64,000 bases of DNA from Candidatus Avelusimicrobium intestinale. Lineage in GTDB: Bacteria; Elusimicrobiota; Elusimicrobia; Elusimicrobiales; Elusimicrobiaceae. The notes under the pieces were generated by a model. The model searched no databases, was not told the DNA's origin, and was given only the letters and a program-made list of their open reading frames with translations. Location of the stretch: contig CACWYV010000001.1 in assembly GCA_902765225.1 (NCBI GenBank), positions 124,001 through 188,000 of the forward strand. The letters are read 5' to 3'. Made by a program: the position numbers and the translations under genes. How positions within the stretch are numbered: the stretch's first letter is position 1; the number at the start of each line of letters is the position of its first letter. Below, piece by piece: positions 25,831 to 35,294 of the stretch.

Positions 25831-27168
25831 TTATTGACCGACGTTGAACCAGCGGCCTTTAATGCGTTTGGATCCCTTCAGCAACGGTTCGTAGTTGCGG
25901 GCCAACAGATGGGCCTGCACTTGGCTGACCGTATCCAAAGCCACACCGACTACAATTAACAAAGCCGTACCGCCGAAGTAAAAATCTACATTAAAATAAG
26001 CGCGGAAAAAGTCAGGGAGTACCGCAATCAAACAAACAAAGATGGCACCGCAAAACGTCAAGCGGTTCATGACCCATTCAATGTAGTTCTTTGTCGGTTC
26101 GCCCGGACGAATCCCGGGAATAAAACCACCCCATTTTTTCATGTTGTCGGCTAAATCGGCCGGATTGATCGTCATAGAGTTATAAAAATAACAGAAGAAG
26201 ATAATCAACGCCGAGAAGAACAACATATACCAAACGCTGCTGTGGTTCATCCAACCCAGTAACGTTTGCGCCCACGGGGCATCTTGGTTGAAACTGGCAA
26301 TTGTCAACGGCAGCGAAATAACGGAAGAGGCAAAAATAACTGCGATTACCCCGCTCTGGTCAATTTTAAGAGGCAGATAACTTGTCTGCCCACCATACAT
26401 CTTATTGCCCATTTGCCGCTTGGCATATTGCACCGGAATTTGACGCTGAGCCGTTTCCAACCAAACTACTAACGCGGTAATCACCGCCACGGCGGCTACG
26501 ATTACAAGGAGTAAGAAAAAGTCCATTTCACCGGTTTGCACGCGCTGGTACAATTCCCAGCAGGCAGCCGGTAAACGGTCCACGATACCCGCAAAAATGA
26601 TGAGCGAGATACCGTTTCCAACCCCTTTTTCGGTAATTTGTTCTCCAAGCCACATGACAAACATCGTCCCCGCGGACAAGGTAATCACGGTAGAAATGAA
26701 GAACATCACCGTAGCATGTTCCACTGCCGGCACATTGCCAATACCGGTCACCCGGGTAATGGCAAAGGTCATCATGGAACCTTGCAAAACAGCCAAACAC
26801 AGCGCAAAAATACGGGTAATCTGGTTTTCTTTTCTTCTGCCGGATTCCCCTTCTTTATGCATACGGTCTAATGCCGGGAAAATGTGTGCCCCGCGCACCA
26901 ACCCCATGATAATGGAGGCGTTAATGTACGGCATGATACCCAACGCCAAAATGGAAAAACGCCCCAACGCGCCGCCCGAGAAGATATTCATAAAACCTAA
27001 AATACCGTTCTGGTGGGCTTTGAACAATTGGGAAAGTACTTCCGTATTGATACCGGGTATAGGGATTGCCGCAGCAACCCGGAAAACAGCCAACGCCCCG
27101 AACACAAAAAGAAGTCTCTTTCTGAGTTCGGGAGCGTTAATAATATTTGCAACTGTATTATTTGCCAT
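25831..27168 (-). CDS. secY: Preprotein translocase subunit SecY
   Basis: A 445-residue protein with ten membrane segments, the pore of the Sec translocon. Family motifs include IPIPGINTEVL in the plug region and LGIMPYINASIIMGLV. It overlaps rplO by one base (ATGA-type coupling). This is the standard place at the end of the spc genes, before adk. Confidence 0.97.
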   Translation of the reverse strand: MANNTVANIINAPELRKRLLFVFGALAVFRVAAAIPIPGINTEVLSQLFKAHQNGILGFMNIFSGGALGRFSILALGIMPYINASIIMGLVRGAHIFPALDRMHKEGESGRRKENQITRIFALCLAVLQGSMMTFAITRVTGIGNVPAVEHATVMFFISTVITLSAGTMFVMWLGEQITEKGVGNGISLIIFAGIVDRLPAACWELYQRVQTGEMDFFLLLVIVAAVAVITALVVWLETAQRQIPVQYAKRQMGNKMYGGQTSYLPLKIDQSGVIAVIFASSVISLPLTIASFNQDAPWAQTLLGWMNHSSVWYMLFFSALIIFFCYFYNSMTINPADLADNMKKWGGFIPGIRPGEPTKNYIEWVMNRLTFCGAIFVCLIAVLPDFFRAYFNVDFYFGGTALLIVVGVALDTVSQVQAHLLARNYEPLLKGSKRIKGRWFNVGQ

Positions 27169-27629
27169 TAGTTGGCCTTCTGTTCCAGCACAGTTACGGT
27201 GCCGCCGGCTTTTTCAATCGCCGCTTTTGCGGTGGCTGAAAAACCATGGGCGGACACTTTAAAAGCCTTGGTCAACGTACCGTTTGCCAATACTTTGACA
27301 CGCGTAACATCATGAATGATGCCGGCCTTTTTGAGCGCTTCGGGGGTTACTTCCGCACCCGCGGCAAAGCATTTTTCCAACGAGCCCACGTTTACATAAT
27401 CGTACCGTTTGGCAAAATCTTTATTGGAAAAACCGCTTTTCGGCGTGTGGCGGATGAGCGGCATTTGACCGCCTTCTTTGCTCTCTTTGCGCGTGTTACC
27501 GGAGCGGGAAGTCTGCCCTTTCATACCTTTGGTGCAGTAGTTACCCAAACCGGAACCCGGGCCGATACCCAAGCGTCTTCTTTCTTTTCTGGACCCATGT
27601 TTAGGGAAAAGCGTATTTAAATTTACCAT
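27168..27629 (-). CDS. rplO: Large ribosomal subunit protein L15
   Basis: A 153-residue L15 (GSRKERRRLGIGPGSGLGNY and GQTSRSGNTRKESKEGGQMP), a late-assembly 50S protein. It directly follows rpsE; the gene for L30 (rpmD), which normally lies between them, is missing. Confidence 0.97.
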   Translation of the reverse strand: MVNLNTLFPKHGSRKERRRLGIGPGSGLGNYCTKGMKGQTSRSGNTRKESKEGGQMPLIRHTPKSGFSNKDFAKRYDYVNVGSLEKCFAAGAEVTPEALKKAGIIHDVTRVKVLANGTLTKAFKVSAHGFSATAKAAIEKAGGTVTVLEQKAN

Positions 27630-27646
27630 ATTCTCTCTCCTTTACC

Positions 27647-28249
27647 CTATTCAGCCGTGGCAACCGGGGCGGGTTCTTCCGCCTTGGGAGCTTCGGCCGG
27701 AGCGGCAACCGCTTTACCGCGCAACACGTTAACGGCTTCTTTGTTCTTCAATTGCTTGAAGGCCTCCAACGTGGCATAGGCCAAATTGCACGGGTTGGTG
27801 CTGCCTAAACTTTTAGCGAGCACGTCTTTGATGCCGGCGGCTTCAAAAAGGAGCCGTACGCCGCTGCCCGCGATAACCCCGGTACCGGGTGCCGCCGGTT
27901 TCATCCAGACGGACGCTGCACCGAATTTACCAATCGTTTCGTGCGGGATCGTTTCCCCGACAATCGGGAAAGAGATCATATGTTTACGCGCATGAGATTC
28001 AGCTTTGGCAATCGCCAACTGAACCTGATTCGCCTTGCCAATAGCAACGCCCACTTTACCCATGCCGTTTCCAACGACAACGAGCGCGCGGAAGCCAAAG
28101 CGTTTACCGCCTTTGACTACCTTGGCCGTACGGGCAACGTGGATGACCGTGGTTTTTCCTTCTACCGCCGGTCTTGCTTTTTGAAACTCGGCTCTTTTGC
28201 CTTTCGCTTCTTTTCTGTTTTCGCTTTTCACGAGCGTTTCATTGGACAT
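27647..28249 (-). CDS. rpsE: Small ribosomal subunit protein S5
   Basis: A 200-residue S5 with [19 protein letters not shown] and the [20 protein letters not shown] region. It helps decoding accuracy and mRNA unwinding. The start is the ATG at 28249, six bases after an AGGTGA Shine-Dalgarno; an in-frame GTG at 28258 is less likely. The C-terminal tail is Ala/Pro/Glu-rich ([16 protein letters not shown]), an extension beyond the usual domain. Confidence 0.97.
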   Translation of the reverse strand: MSNETLVKSENRKEAKGKRAEFQKARPAVEGKTTVIHVARTAKVVKGGKRFGFRALVVVGNGMGKVGVAIGKANQVQLAIAKAESHARKHMISFPIVGETIPHETIGKFGAASVWMKPAAPGTGVIAGSGVRLLFEAAGIKDVLAKSLGSTNPCNLAYATLEAFKQLKNKEAVNVLRGKAVAAPAEAPKAEEPAPVATAE

Positions 28250-28265
28250 TAACTTCACCTGTGAA

Positions 28266-28631
28266 TTAGAATTTCAATCCTGCTTCTCTGGCGGAATCGG
28301 CCAACGCCTTAATTCTGCCGTGGTAAACGCGTCCGCCGCGGTCAAACATCACTTCATTGATGCCTTTTTCCAACGCTTTCTTTGCAATAGCAGCCCCTAA
28401 CGCTTTAGCGGCTTCAATGCTTTTGGCGGACGATTCAAACTTGCCTTCAAATTCTTTGGACAACGTCGTAGCAGACACCAATGTGCTGTGGGTGTTGTCA
28501 TCAATAATTTGGGCATAGATGTATTTCAAACTTCTATACACCGAAAGACGCGGCCGATGGGCACCGTTCTTCAACAAATGCGCACGGCTGCGGTCCTTAC
28601 GGAATTGATATCTTGCTTGTTTAGTGGCCAT
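28266..28631 (-). CDS. rplR: Large ribosomal subunit protein L18
   Basis: A 121-residue 5S-rRNA-binding protein ([20 protein letters not shown] and the [20 protein letters not shown] end). Normal length. It lies between rplF and rpsE as expected. Confidence 0.97.
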   Translation of the reverse strand: MATKQARYQFRKDRSRAHLLKNGAHRPRLSVYRSLKYIYAQIIDDNTHSTLVSATTLSKEFEGKFESSAKSIEAAKALGAAIAKKALEKGINEVMFDRGGRVYHGRIKALADSAREAGLKF

Positions 28632-28633
28632 AA

Positions 28634-29185
28634 TTATTTGCCTCCTGCCGCAGTCTTACCGGCCTTGCGGGTGATGTGTTCGCCCTGGTATTTAATACCG
28701 CTGCCTTTGTAGGGCTCCGGAGGTCTGATTCTGCGAATTTTGGCGGCAAAATCACCGACTTTAAACTTATCGCTGCCTTTTACCGTAACCGCACCGGATT
28801 TGGGATCTACTGCTACTGTTAATCCTTCGGGAATATCCAAGTTCACCGGGTGCGAGAAACCCAATTCCAAATTGAGTTTTTTGCCGGCTACCGACGCGCG
28901 GTATCCCAGCCCGTTGATTTCCAACACTTTGGAAAATCCGTTCGTCACGCCTTCAATGATGTTGAATACGTTGGCGCGGGTGGTGCCATGCAAGGCATTG
29001 AGTTCTTTGGCCCGGTTTTCCGGAATGGAAAAGGTCAAAGCACCGTCTTTCATTTCCGGGGTAATACCGGCCGGAACCGTGTAAGACAACGTGCCTAATG
29101 CACCCGTAGCTGTGATGATATTTTCTTTAATTTCCACTTTGGTTTTAGCGGGAATGTTGATGACTTTTTTACCAATTCTGCTCAT
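28634..29185 (-). CDS. rplF: Large ribosomal subunit protein L6
   Basis: A 183-residue L6 with two similar alpha/beta domains ([20 protein letters not shown] at the start, and [19 protein letters not shown] near the end). It supports the sarcin-ricin region of the 50S. Its stop is two bases from the rplR start. Confidence 0.97.
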   Translation of the reverse strand: MSRIGKKVINIPAKTKVEIKENIITATGALGTLSYTVPAGITPEMKDGALTFSIPENRAKELNALHGTTRANVFNIIEGVTNGFSKVLEINGLGYRASVAGKKLNLELGFSHPVNLDIPEGLTVAVDPKSGAVTVKGSDKFKVGDFAAKIRRIRPPEPYKGSGIKYQGEHITRKAGKTAAGGK

Positions 29186-29194
29186 ATTCCCCCC

Positions 29195-29587
29195 TTACCA
29201 AACCTGACACAGCAACTCGCCGCCGATTTTTTCGGCCTTGGCTTGTGCGTCCGTCATAATCCCTTTGGAGGTGGACAAGATCGTCACCCCAAACGCACCG
29301 CGGACTTTCGGGATATTGTTATACGCACTGTAAACGCGCGAACCCGGTTTGGAAATACGTTTCAACCCTTGGATTACACATTCGTTTTCCGGCGTATATT
29401 TCAAAAATACCCGCACGACGCCGCCTTTAGTTTCGTTATGAACGGCTTTGAAATTGGCGATATATCCTTCTTCTTTAAGAACGCGCGCAATCTCGGTTTT
29501 AATTTTAGAAAAAGGGATGTCCACTTTTTCTTTCTTTTTCATATTGGCATTTCTTATTCTGGTTAAGAAATCTGCAATTGGATCCAT
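29195..29587 (-). CDS. rpsH: Small ribosomal subunit protein S8
   Basis: A 130-residue S8 ([20 protein letters not shown] and [20 protein letters not shown]). It binds the 16S central domain and in E. coli represses the spc operon. Order here is rpsN-rpsH-rplF. Confidence 0.97.
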   Translation of the reverse strand: MDPIADFLTRIRNANMKKKEKVDIPFSKIKTEIARVLKEEGYIANFKAVHNETKGGVVRVFLKYTPENECVIQGLKRISKPGSRVYSAYNNIPKVRGAFGVTILSTSKGIMTDAQAKAEKIGGELLCQVW

Positions 29588-29658
29588 ATCGTTAAGTTAT
29601 CGTCCCGAACCACTTTCCGTACCGGAGTTGGCCCGAAAGCGACAGCTCCTCCTGTAAA

Positions 29659-29844
29659 TTACCAGCTTGATTTTCTAAGACCCGGGATTAATCCCTGGTG
29701 TGCCATCTTTCTCAGGCAGATACGGCAAAGGCCGAAGTCGCGGTAATAACCACGCGCACGCCCGCAGATTTGACAGCGGTTGTGATAGCGTACAGCGAAC
29801 TTTTGGTCTTTCGCCATTTTTGCAACCCATGCTTTAGTAGCCAT
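29659..29844 (-). CDS. rpsN: Small ribosomal subunit protein S14, type Z (zinc)
   Basis: A 61-residue short S14. The two CxxC pairs ([11 protein letters not shown] and [12 protein letters not shown]) bind zinc, as in the C+ paralogue of other phyla. It follows rplE by 17 bases. About 70 bases of non-coding sequence separate it from rpsH. Confidence 0.97.
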   Translation of the reverse strand: MATKAWVAKMAKDQKFAVRYHNRCQICGRARGYYRDFGLCRICLRKMAHQGLIPGLRKSSW

Positions 29845-29861
29845 AAAGTTTTTTGCTCCTC

Positions 29862-30458
29862 TTATTTAGCCGTGGCCTTGCGGAACGGTAAGCCCATGTA
29901 ATCCATGAGCATGCGGCCGCTTTGGTCGTTTTTAGCAGTGGTAACGAACGAAATGTTCATACCATGGGCTTTGGGTGATTTTTCCACGTCAATTTCCGGG
30001 AAAATATAATGTTCTTTAATCCCCAAGTTCAAGTTGCCTTTGCCGTCAAAACTGGCATTAAAGCCCTGAAAGTCGCGAATGCGCGGGCAGGCAATGCAGA
30101 TAAAGCGCTCCATGAACTCATACATCTTGGCCCCGCGCAACGTCACACGCACCCCAATCGGCATCCCTTCACGCAACTTAAAGTTAGAGATGGATTTTTT
30201 GGCACGGCGCACTTGCGCGGCTTGACCGGCAATAGCCGTCAAGTCTTCTTTGGCCACTTCCAGGGCTTTGATGTCCTCGCGGGCATCTTTAACGCCGATA
30301 TTGATAACAATTTTCGTCAATCTCGGCACAGCCATCGGACTTTTGACGTTCATGTCTTTGAGTAAAGCCGGAAGCACTTTTTCTTTGTAAAGCGTTTGCA
30401 ACCGGGGTTGGTATCCCTCGGGAGCTTTCGTTACAGTTGTTGTTTCTTTCTTAGTCAT
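29862..30458 (-). CDS. rplE: Large ribosomal subunit protein L5
   Basis: A 198-residue 5S-rRNA-binding protein ([37 protein letters not shown], and [13 protein letters not shown]). It contacts the P-site tRNA. The N-terminal 12 residues ([12 protein letters not shown]) are an extra low-complexity extension. Confidence 0.97.
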   Translation of the reverse strand: MTKKETTTVTKAPEGYQPRLQTLYKEKVLPALLKDMNVKSPMAVPRLTKIVINIGVKDAREDIKALEVAKEDLTAIAGQAAQVRRAKKSISNFKLREGMPIGVRVTLRGAKMYEFMERFICIACPRIRDFQGFNASFDGKGNLNLGIKEHYIFPEIDVEKSPKAHGMNISFVTTAKNDQSGRMLMDYMGLPFRKATAK

Positions 30459-30472
30459 TTGATTTACCTAGA

Positions 30473-30781
30473 TTAAATGATCGGCTCATTGCATTTGCGG
30501 CAAACACGCGTTTTCGTGCCGTCATCCGCAATGCTGATTTTAGGCGTCATGGCCTTTTTGCACTTAGGGCAAACGACCGCTACATTGGACGCGTCCAGCG
30601 GGGCTTCCCTCTTAATGATGCCGCCCTGCTTATTCTGGGAAGGCTTCACGTGTTTGGAAATCATGTTAATTCCAACTACCACTACTTCGTTTTTAGACGG
30701 ATTAACCGATTTCACTTCGCCTTTCTTGCCCTTGTCTTTACCGGCCAGGACTAAAACGGTATCTTGTTTCTTAATAATCAT
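30473..30781 (-). CDS. rplX: Large ribosomal subunit protein L24
   Basis: A 102-residue L24 with the KOW motif ([20 protein letters not shown]). The C-terminal tail has CPKCKKAM and CRKCNEPII, a zinc-ribbon-like extension found in some bacteria but not in E. coli. It starts 50S assembly. The neighbours are rplN and rplE, as usual. Confidence 0.97.
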   Translation of the reverse strand: MIIKKQDTVLVLAGKDKGKKGEVKSVNPSKNEVVVVGINMISKHVKPSQNKQGGIIKREAPLDASNVAVVCPKCKKAMTPKISIADDGTKTRVCRKCNEPII

Positions 30782-30783
30782 AA

Positions 30784-31152
30784 CTATACCACCTCAGGCG
30801 CCAGCGAAATAATCTTCAGGAAGTTTTTTTCGCGCAGCTCTCTGGCAATCGGGCCGAATACACGGGTACCTTTGGGTTCGCCATTATCGTTGATGATACA
30901 AACAGCGTTATCGTCAAACCGAATGTACGAACCGTCTTTTCTTCTCTTTTCACGCGCCACACGCACAACCACCGCGCGGACGACGTCGCCTTTTTTAATG
31001 GCAGAGGTAGGGATCGCATCCCGAACGGAACACATAATAACATCTCCTAAGGTTGCGATATCCCGGTGGTGGCCGCCGCGCACTTTAAAGCATTGCACTT
31101 TACGCGCGCCGGAATTATCGGCCACATTCACGATGCTTCTTAATTGAATCAT
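30784..31152 (-). CDS. rplN: Large ribosomal subunit protein L14
   Basis: A 122-residue L14 ([20 protein letters not shown] and the [20 protein letters not shown] end). It contacts 16S rRNA at a subunit bridge. It lies between rpsQ and rplX. Confidence 0.98.
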   Translation of the reverse strand: MIQLRSIVNVADNSGARKVQCFKVRGGHHRDIATLGDVIMCSVRDAIPTSAIKKGDVVRAVVVRVAREKRRKDGSYIRFDDNAVCIINDNGEPKGTRVFGPIARELREKNFLKIISLAPEVV

Positions 31153-31180
31153 ACTTTTCTAACTCCGTAGTTTTTACCAA

Positions 31181-31450
31181 CTAAACTCTGGCTTTTTCCA
31201 CAATTTTGGAAATGCGCCATTTCGTCGTTTTAGAAACGGGACGGGTGCTCATAATTTCCACTTTATCGCCGATTTTGCTTTCGTTGGCCGCATCGTGCGC
31301 GTGGAATTTGGCTGCTCTTTTGAGCGTTTTGCCGTAACGGGCATCATGCACCAACCGTTCCACGGTAACGGTGCGAGTTTTGTCCATCTTATCGGACACA
31401 ACGACGCCAGTCAGCACTTTTCTTTTGCCACGAACTTCTTGATTTTCCAT
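31181..31450 (-). CDS. rpsQ: Small ribosomal subunit protein S17
   Basis: An 89-residue OB-fold S17 (RGKRKVLTGVVVSDKMDKTR and VEIMSTRPVSKTTKWRISKI). It is an early 16S binder. It follows rpmC by 11 bases. Confidence 0.97.
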   Translation of the reverse strand: MENQEVRGKRKVLTGVVVSDKMDKTRTVTVERLVHDARYGKTLKRAAKFHAHDAANESKIGDKVEIMSTRPVSKTTKWRISKIVEKARV

Positions 31451-31461
31451 GGTTCAAACCT

Positions 31462-31665
31462 CTATTTTTGCTCTTTCTTCTGGTTAATCAGCGTTTGCAA
31501 AAGAGCAATTTCGCGTCTTACAGCGCGGATTTCCATCGGGTTAGCAATGGGCGTCGTGCTGTGTTTGAAAAGAAGGTTGAATTTCTTTTCTTGGGCTTTG
31601 CTAAGCGCCTCGCTCAGTTCGGCCAACGTTTTGTTCTTTAGGGCTTGCTTTTCTTTCGTCTTCAT
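31462..31665 (-). CDS. rpmC: Large ribosomal subunit protein L29
   Basis: A 67-residue helical protein at the exit tunnel (KTLAELSEALSKAQEKKFNL and IRAVRREIALLQTLINQKK). It follows rplP by 4 bases. The lysine-rich tail is normal. Confidence 0.96.
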   Translation of the reverse strand: MKTKEKQALKNKTLAELSEALSKAQEKKFNLLFKHSTTPIANPMEIRAVRREIALLQTLINQKKEQK

Positions 31666-31669
31666 AAAA

Positions 31670-32074
31670 CTACCTTCTCGTTACTAATTTGGTTTTGATG
31701 GGCAGTTTGTCGGAAGCCAAACGCATCGCCCGTTTGGTATCTTCTTCAGAAGCCCCTTCCAGTTCAAACAAAATCCGGCCCGGTTTCACAACGGCAGCCC
31801 AATACTCGGGCGCGCCTTTCCCTTTACCCATACGGGTTTCGGCCGGGTGTTTGGTGATGGCTTTATCCGGGAAAATGCGAATCCACAATTTCCCTTTCTT
31901 TTTAATAAAGCGGGATAAGGTTACACGCGCCGCTTCAATTTGGCGGGCGGTAATCCATTTGGGTTCCAATGCTTTCAACCCATATTCGCCAAAAACCACT
32001 TCCGTGCCGCGTTTGGCGTTGCCTTTGATGCGCGGCGCGCTGAAAGGTTTGCGGTATTTAACTCTTTTCGGCAT
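31670..32074 (-). CDS. rplP: Large ribosomal subunit protein L16
   Basis: A 134-residue L16 ([20 protein letters not shown] and [20 protein letters not shown]), which places A-site tRNA at the 50S. The start is taken at the ATG at 32074, since MPKRVKYR is the usual L16 start; a second ATG two codons upstream is possible. Confidence 0.97.
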   Translation of the reverse strand: MPKRVKYRKPFSAPRIKGNAKRGTEVVFGEYGLKALEPKWITARQIEAARVTLSRFIKKKGKLWIRIFPDKAITKHPAETRMGKGKGAPEYWAAVVKPGRILFELEGASEEDTKRAMRLASDKLPIKTKLVTRR

Positions 32075-32093
32075 CAACATAAGTCAAATTCCT

Positions 32094-32828
32094 CTATTTG
32101 GCTTCCGCAACCGGGGTTACCTCTTCGGTAACGCCTTCGGTAGCAGTAGCATTTTCCATATCGCGGTGTTTCTTGAGTTCATTCATAATCTCTTTGGGAG
32201 ATTTGGCGAAGTGAGTTCTCTTGAAAATCCAAACCTTGATACCGATTTTACCGCTGACGGTGTTCGCCTCGGTAAAACCGTAATCAATATCCGCACACAA
32301 CGTATGCAGCGGAACACGGCCCTCACGTTTCCATTCGGTGCGGGCGATTTCCGCTCCGCCCAAACGGCCGGATACCATAATTTTGATACCCAACGCTTTG
32401 CCGGACAATGCTTTTTCAATGGCTTTCTTGATAGCGGCACCGTAGTGGGCACGTTTTTCAAGTTGCATAGCAATGTTTTGGGCAACCAATTGGGCATCGG
32501 TTTCCGGGCTCTTGATTTCCACCACGTTGACAAAGGTTTTGCTGCCCGTATAGGCCTCTAACTCTTTGCGCAGGGCTTCAATGTCAGCACCTTTTTTGCC
32601 GATAACCACACCGGGGCGAGCCGTATGAATGTTGACGCGCAGGAACGCACCGGCTCTTTCAATGCCCACGTAGCTGATAGCAGCCATGGTAAATTTATTG
32701 TCAATAATCTTGCGAATTTCAAAATCTTCGCGGATTAACGCCGGCATATTCTTGGGGGCGAACCATCTGGAGCGCCAGTCTTGAATATATCCTAAACGGA
32801 TAGACCGGGGGTGAATCTTATGTCCCAT
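32094..32828 (-). CDS. rpsC: Small ribosomal subunit protein S3
   Basis: A 244-residue S3 (MGHKIHPRSIRLGYIQDWRS, the KH-domain GVVIGKKGADIEALRKELE, and MVSGRLGGAEIARTEW). It lines the mRNA entry site. The last 25 residues are an Ala/Thr/Glu-rich extension (ENATATEGVTEEVTPVAEAK). Confidence 0.97.
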   Translation of the reverse strand: MGHKIHPRSIRLGYIQDWRSRWFAPKNMPALIREDFEIRKIIDNKFTMAAISYVGIERAGAFLRVNIHTARPGVVIGKKGADIEALRKELEAYTGSKTFVNVVEIKSPETDAQLVAQNIAMQLEKRAHYGAAIKKAIEKALSGKALGIKIMVSGRLGGAEIARTEWKREGRVPLHTLCADIDYGFTEANTVSGKIGIKVWIFKRTHFAKSPKEIMNELKKHRDMENATATEGVTEEVTPVAEAK

Positions 32829-32831
32829 AAA

Positions 32832-33191
32832 TTAGCGACCTCCCTTTTTTTCGTCGGTGACAATCACCGTTAAGTGGCACATGCTCTTGCGGTAGGGCAT
32901 CGCACGGCCTTGCGGGCCGGGTTGCACTCTTTTCAAGTGGCCGCTGGGGCCTAAGTTGGCAAAGGCTTCTTTGATGAATACTTTGCTGAAATCCAGTTTT
33001 TTGCCGGCTTTTACTTCTAAGTTAGCAGCAGCGCTGTGAAGCGTCTTGGCTACCAAATCCGCCGTACGTTTGGCTACAAACGGAAGAACATCCTCCGCCG
33101 CCTTTACGTTTTTTCCGCGGATTTGATCCAACACCAGGTTCACCTTGCGGCTACCAAACCGTTGAAATTTCGCTTTTGCACAAGCTTCCAT
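32832..33191 (-). CDS. rplV: Large ribosomal subunit protein L22
   Basis: A 119-residue L22 whose loop forms part of the exit tunnel ([20 protein letters not shown] and [19 protein letters not shown]). Macrolide-related changes usually lie near that loop. It starts with MEACAKAK, normal for the family. Confidence 0.97.
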   Translation of the reverse strand: MEACAKAKFQRFGSRKVNLVLDQIRGKNVKAAEDVLPFVAKRTADLVAKTLHSAAANLEVKAGKKLDFSKVFIKEAFANLGPSGHLKRVQPGPQGRAMPYRKSMCHLTVIVTDEKKGGR

Positions 33192-33207
33192 ATCAAATCC
33201 TCAACTC

Positions 33208-33492
33208 CTATTTCAAGGCGGTGGAATCTTTCGTCATACCACCATGGCCTTTGAACAAACGTGTGAACGAAAATTCACCCAGTTTGTATCCTACCATACG
33301 TTCGGAAACGTAGATGGGAAGGAACTTGCGGCCGTTATGCACCAGGAACGTATGTCCGACAAATTCCGGTACAATCGTGCAGGCTCTTGCCCACGTTTTA
33401 ATAGGTTTCTTTTCATTGGAAGCGTTCATTGCTTGAACCTTTTCCAACAGGTTTAAATCCACAAACGGACCTTTCTTAGTTGATCTTCCCAT
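33208..33492 (-). CDS. rpsS: Small ribosomal subunit protein S19
   Basis: A 94-residue S19 ([20 protein letters not shown] and [20 protein letters not shown]). It sits in the 30S head with S13. Its start is two bases before the rplB stop, so the pair is coupled. Confidence 0.98.
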   Translation of the reverse strand: MGRSTKKGPFVDLNLLEKVQAMNASNEKKPIKTWARACTIVPEFVGHTFLVHNGRKFLPIYVSERMVGYKLGEFSFTRLFKGHGGMTKDSTALK

Positions 33493-33494
33493 AA

Positions 33495-34334
33495 TTACTT
33501 AACCTTGTTTTTTCTTCTGTCGCTGACAATCATCCAACCAAAAGCCTTCTTGGTGGAGCGTGTCTTCAAACCGCGGGTCTGCTGGTTCCACGGAGAGCGC
33601 GGAATGTTTCCGCCTTTACCGTGTCCGCGTCCGCCACCCATCGGGTGGTCTACCGCGTTCATCGCGCTACCGCGCACGGTCGGCCGTTGGCCGCGGTGGC
33701 GGTTGCGCCCCGCGTTCCCCATAACGATATTGCCGTGATCTACGTTGCCCACTTGGCCAATCGTTGCACAGCAATCGCAGGGTACCAACCGGATTTCACC
33801 GGACGGCATCTTAATATGGGCATAGTCCGCTTCTTTGGCCATAAGTTGCGCCTGGCTGCCGGCACTGCGCGCTAACTGCGCACCTTTGCCGACTTTCAGT
33901 TCAATCGCGTGGATAAAAGTACCTTCAGGAATGTTTTTAAGTGCAAGGCAGTTACCCACTTTAATATCTGCGGCCGGGCCGGACATCAATTCGTCGCCCA
34001 CTTGTACGCCGAGCGGATGCAAGATATATCTCTTGTCGCCGTCGGCATAGTTTAACAAGCAAATACGCGCGCTGCGGTTCGGATCGTATTCAATGGATAC
34101 GACTTTGGCAGGCACACCGTATTTTTCACGCTTGAAATCAATTTGTCTATAGGCACGCCGGTGCCCACCGCCAATATGGCGGACCATAATCATACCGGTG
34201 TTGTTTCTACCGCCGGTTTTGCGAAGACCTTTCGTTAAGCGCTTCTCGGGCGCGGTCTTGGTAATATCGGAATAATCCGACACCGTGATCGTGCGGCGGG
34301 AAGGGGTATAAGGTCTAAATGACTTAATAGGCAT
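33495..34334 (-). CDS. rplB: Large ribosomal subunit protein L2
   Basis: A 279-residue L2 ([20 protein letters not shown] and the [20 protein letters not shown] end). It supports subunit association and peptide-bond formation. The [13 protein letters not shown] segment near residue 230 includes the conserved histidine at the peptidyl-transferase centre. Normal length. Confidence 0.98.
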   Translation of the reverse strand: MPIKSFRPYTPSRRTITVSDYSDITKTAPEKRLTKGLRKTGGRNNTGMIMVRHIGGGHRRAYRQIDFKREKYGVPAKVVSIEYDPNRSARICLLNYADGDKRYILHPLGVQVGDELMSGPAADIKVGNCLALKNIPEGTFIHAIELKVGKGAQLARSAGSQAQLMAKEADYAHIKMPSGEIRLVPCDCCATIGQVGNVDHGNIVMGNAGRNRHRGQRPTVRGSAMNAVDHPMGGGRGHGKGGNIPRSPWNQQTRGLKTRSTKKAFGWMIVSDRRKNKVK

Positions 34335-34355
34335 AGTTAGTAGTTTCTCCTTTCT

Positions 34356-34649
34356 CTACTTAGAAGCGGCTTCCACCATTTCTATTTTATCGCCTTTTTT
34401 CAAGGTGACAAAGGCCTTTTTATAGTCCGGCCGTTTGCCCTCAAAACGACCCATCCGGTGGGTCTTACCCGTGACGGAAATCGTGTTAATCTTAGTAACG
34501 GTTACGTTAAAGACTTTTTCCACCGCGGTTTTAATTTCGCCTTTGGACGCGTTGGCCGCTACGATAAACCCATAGCGGTTATGCGTATCGCGCTCTACCA
34601 GGCTTTTTTCCGTTAAGAGCGGTTTCTTTAAGGTTGTATAGGTGGTCAT
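34356..34649 (-). CDS. rplW: Large ribosomal subunit protein L23
   Basis: A 97-residue L23 at the exit tunnel, the docking site for trigger factor and SRP (KKPLLTEKSLVERDTHNRYG and KTHRMGRFEGKRPDYKKAFV). It follows rplD with one base between them. Confidence 0.97.
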   Translation of the reverse strand: MTTYTTLKKPLLTEKSLVERDTHNRYGFIVAANASKGEIKTAVEKVFNVTVTKINTISVTGKTHRMGRFEGKRPDYKKAFVTLKKGDKIEMVEAASK

Positions 34650-34650
34650 A

Positions 34651-35289
34651 TTACTTGGCCTCCTTGGCGAACGTGTTCGTCAACTTTTCTACCGCTTCTT
34701 GCGTCAAGATGACTTTGGTGCTGTTGAGCACGGCATACGCGTTGGCATCTTGCGGCAACATCCGGGTCAATCCCGCAAAATTGCGGCTGGCCAAAGCGGC
34801 ATTTTTATCAGCGAAATTATCCATTACCAGCGGTTTGCGCCCGGCAGCCAATACATCCATCACGGCTGCAAACGCATGCGTCTTGGGTTCTTGGAGTTTC
34901 AGCGTGTCCAACACCACCACATTGCCTTCGGCCATTTTGGCAGAAAGAGCCATCGCTAAAGCGGCGCGGCGTTTAGCAACGGGCAAGTATTGGCGGTAAG
35001 AGTGCGGCGTCGGCCCGAAGGCGATACCACCGTGGCGGAATTGCACGGCGCGCAAAGACCCTTGACGGGCGCGGCCGGTGCCTTTCTGTTTCCACGGTTT
35101 CTTACCGGTACCGGAAACTTCACTGCGGGTTTTGGTATCCGCGGTACCGCGTCTTTGGTTGGCCAAAAAAGCGGTGATGACTTCGTGCAAGAAAGTAGGA
35201 TTGGGTTTCACACCGAACAAACTATCCGGCAGATTGCAGGTCCCTTTCTCTTTACCTTTGATATCTAAAACTTTCGTTTCCATGGTCAA
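34651..35289 (-). CDS. rplD: Large ribosomal subunit protein L4
   Basis: A 212-residue L4 (KPWKQKGTGRARQGSLRAVQ in the tunnel loop, and VVLDTLKLQEPKTHAFAAVM). In E. coli it represses the S10 operon; no proof of that here. The standard rplC-rplD-rplW order is kept. Confidence 0.97.
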   Translation of the reverse strand: MTMETKVLDIKGKEKGTCNLPDSLFGVKPNPTFLHEVITAFLANQRRGTADTKTRSEVSGTGKKPWKQKGTGRARQGSLRAVQFRHGGIAFGPTPHSYRQYLPVAKRRAALAMALSAKMAEGNVVVLDTLKLQEPKTHAFAAVMDVLAAGRKPLVMDNFADKNAALASRNFAGLTRMLPQDANAYAVLNSTKVILTQEAVEKLTNTFAKEAK

Positions 35290-35294
35290 AGTCC

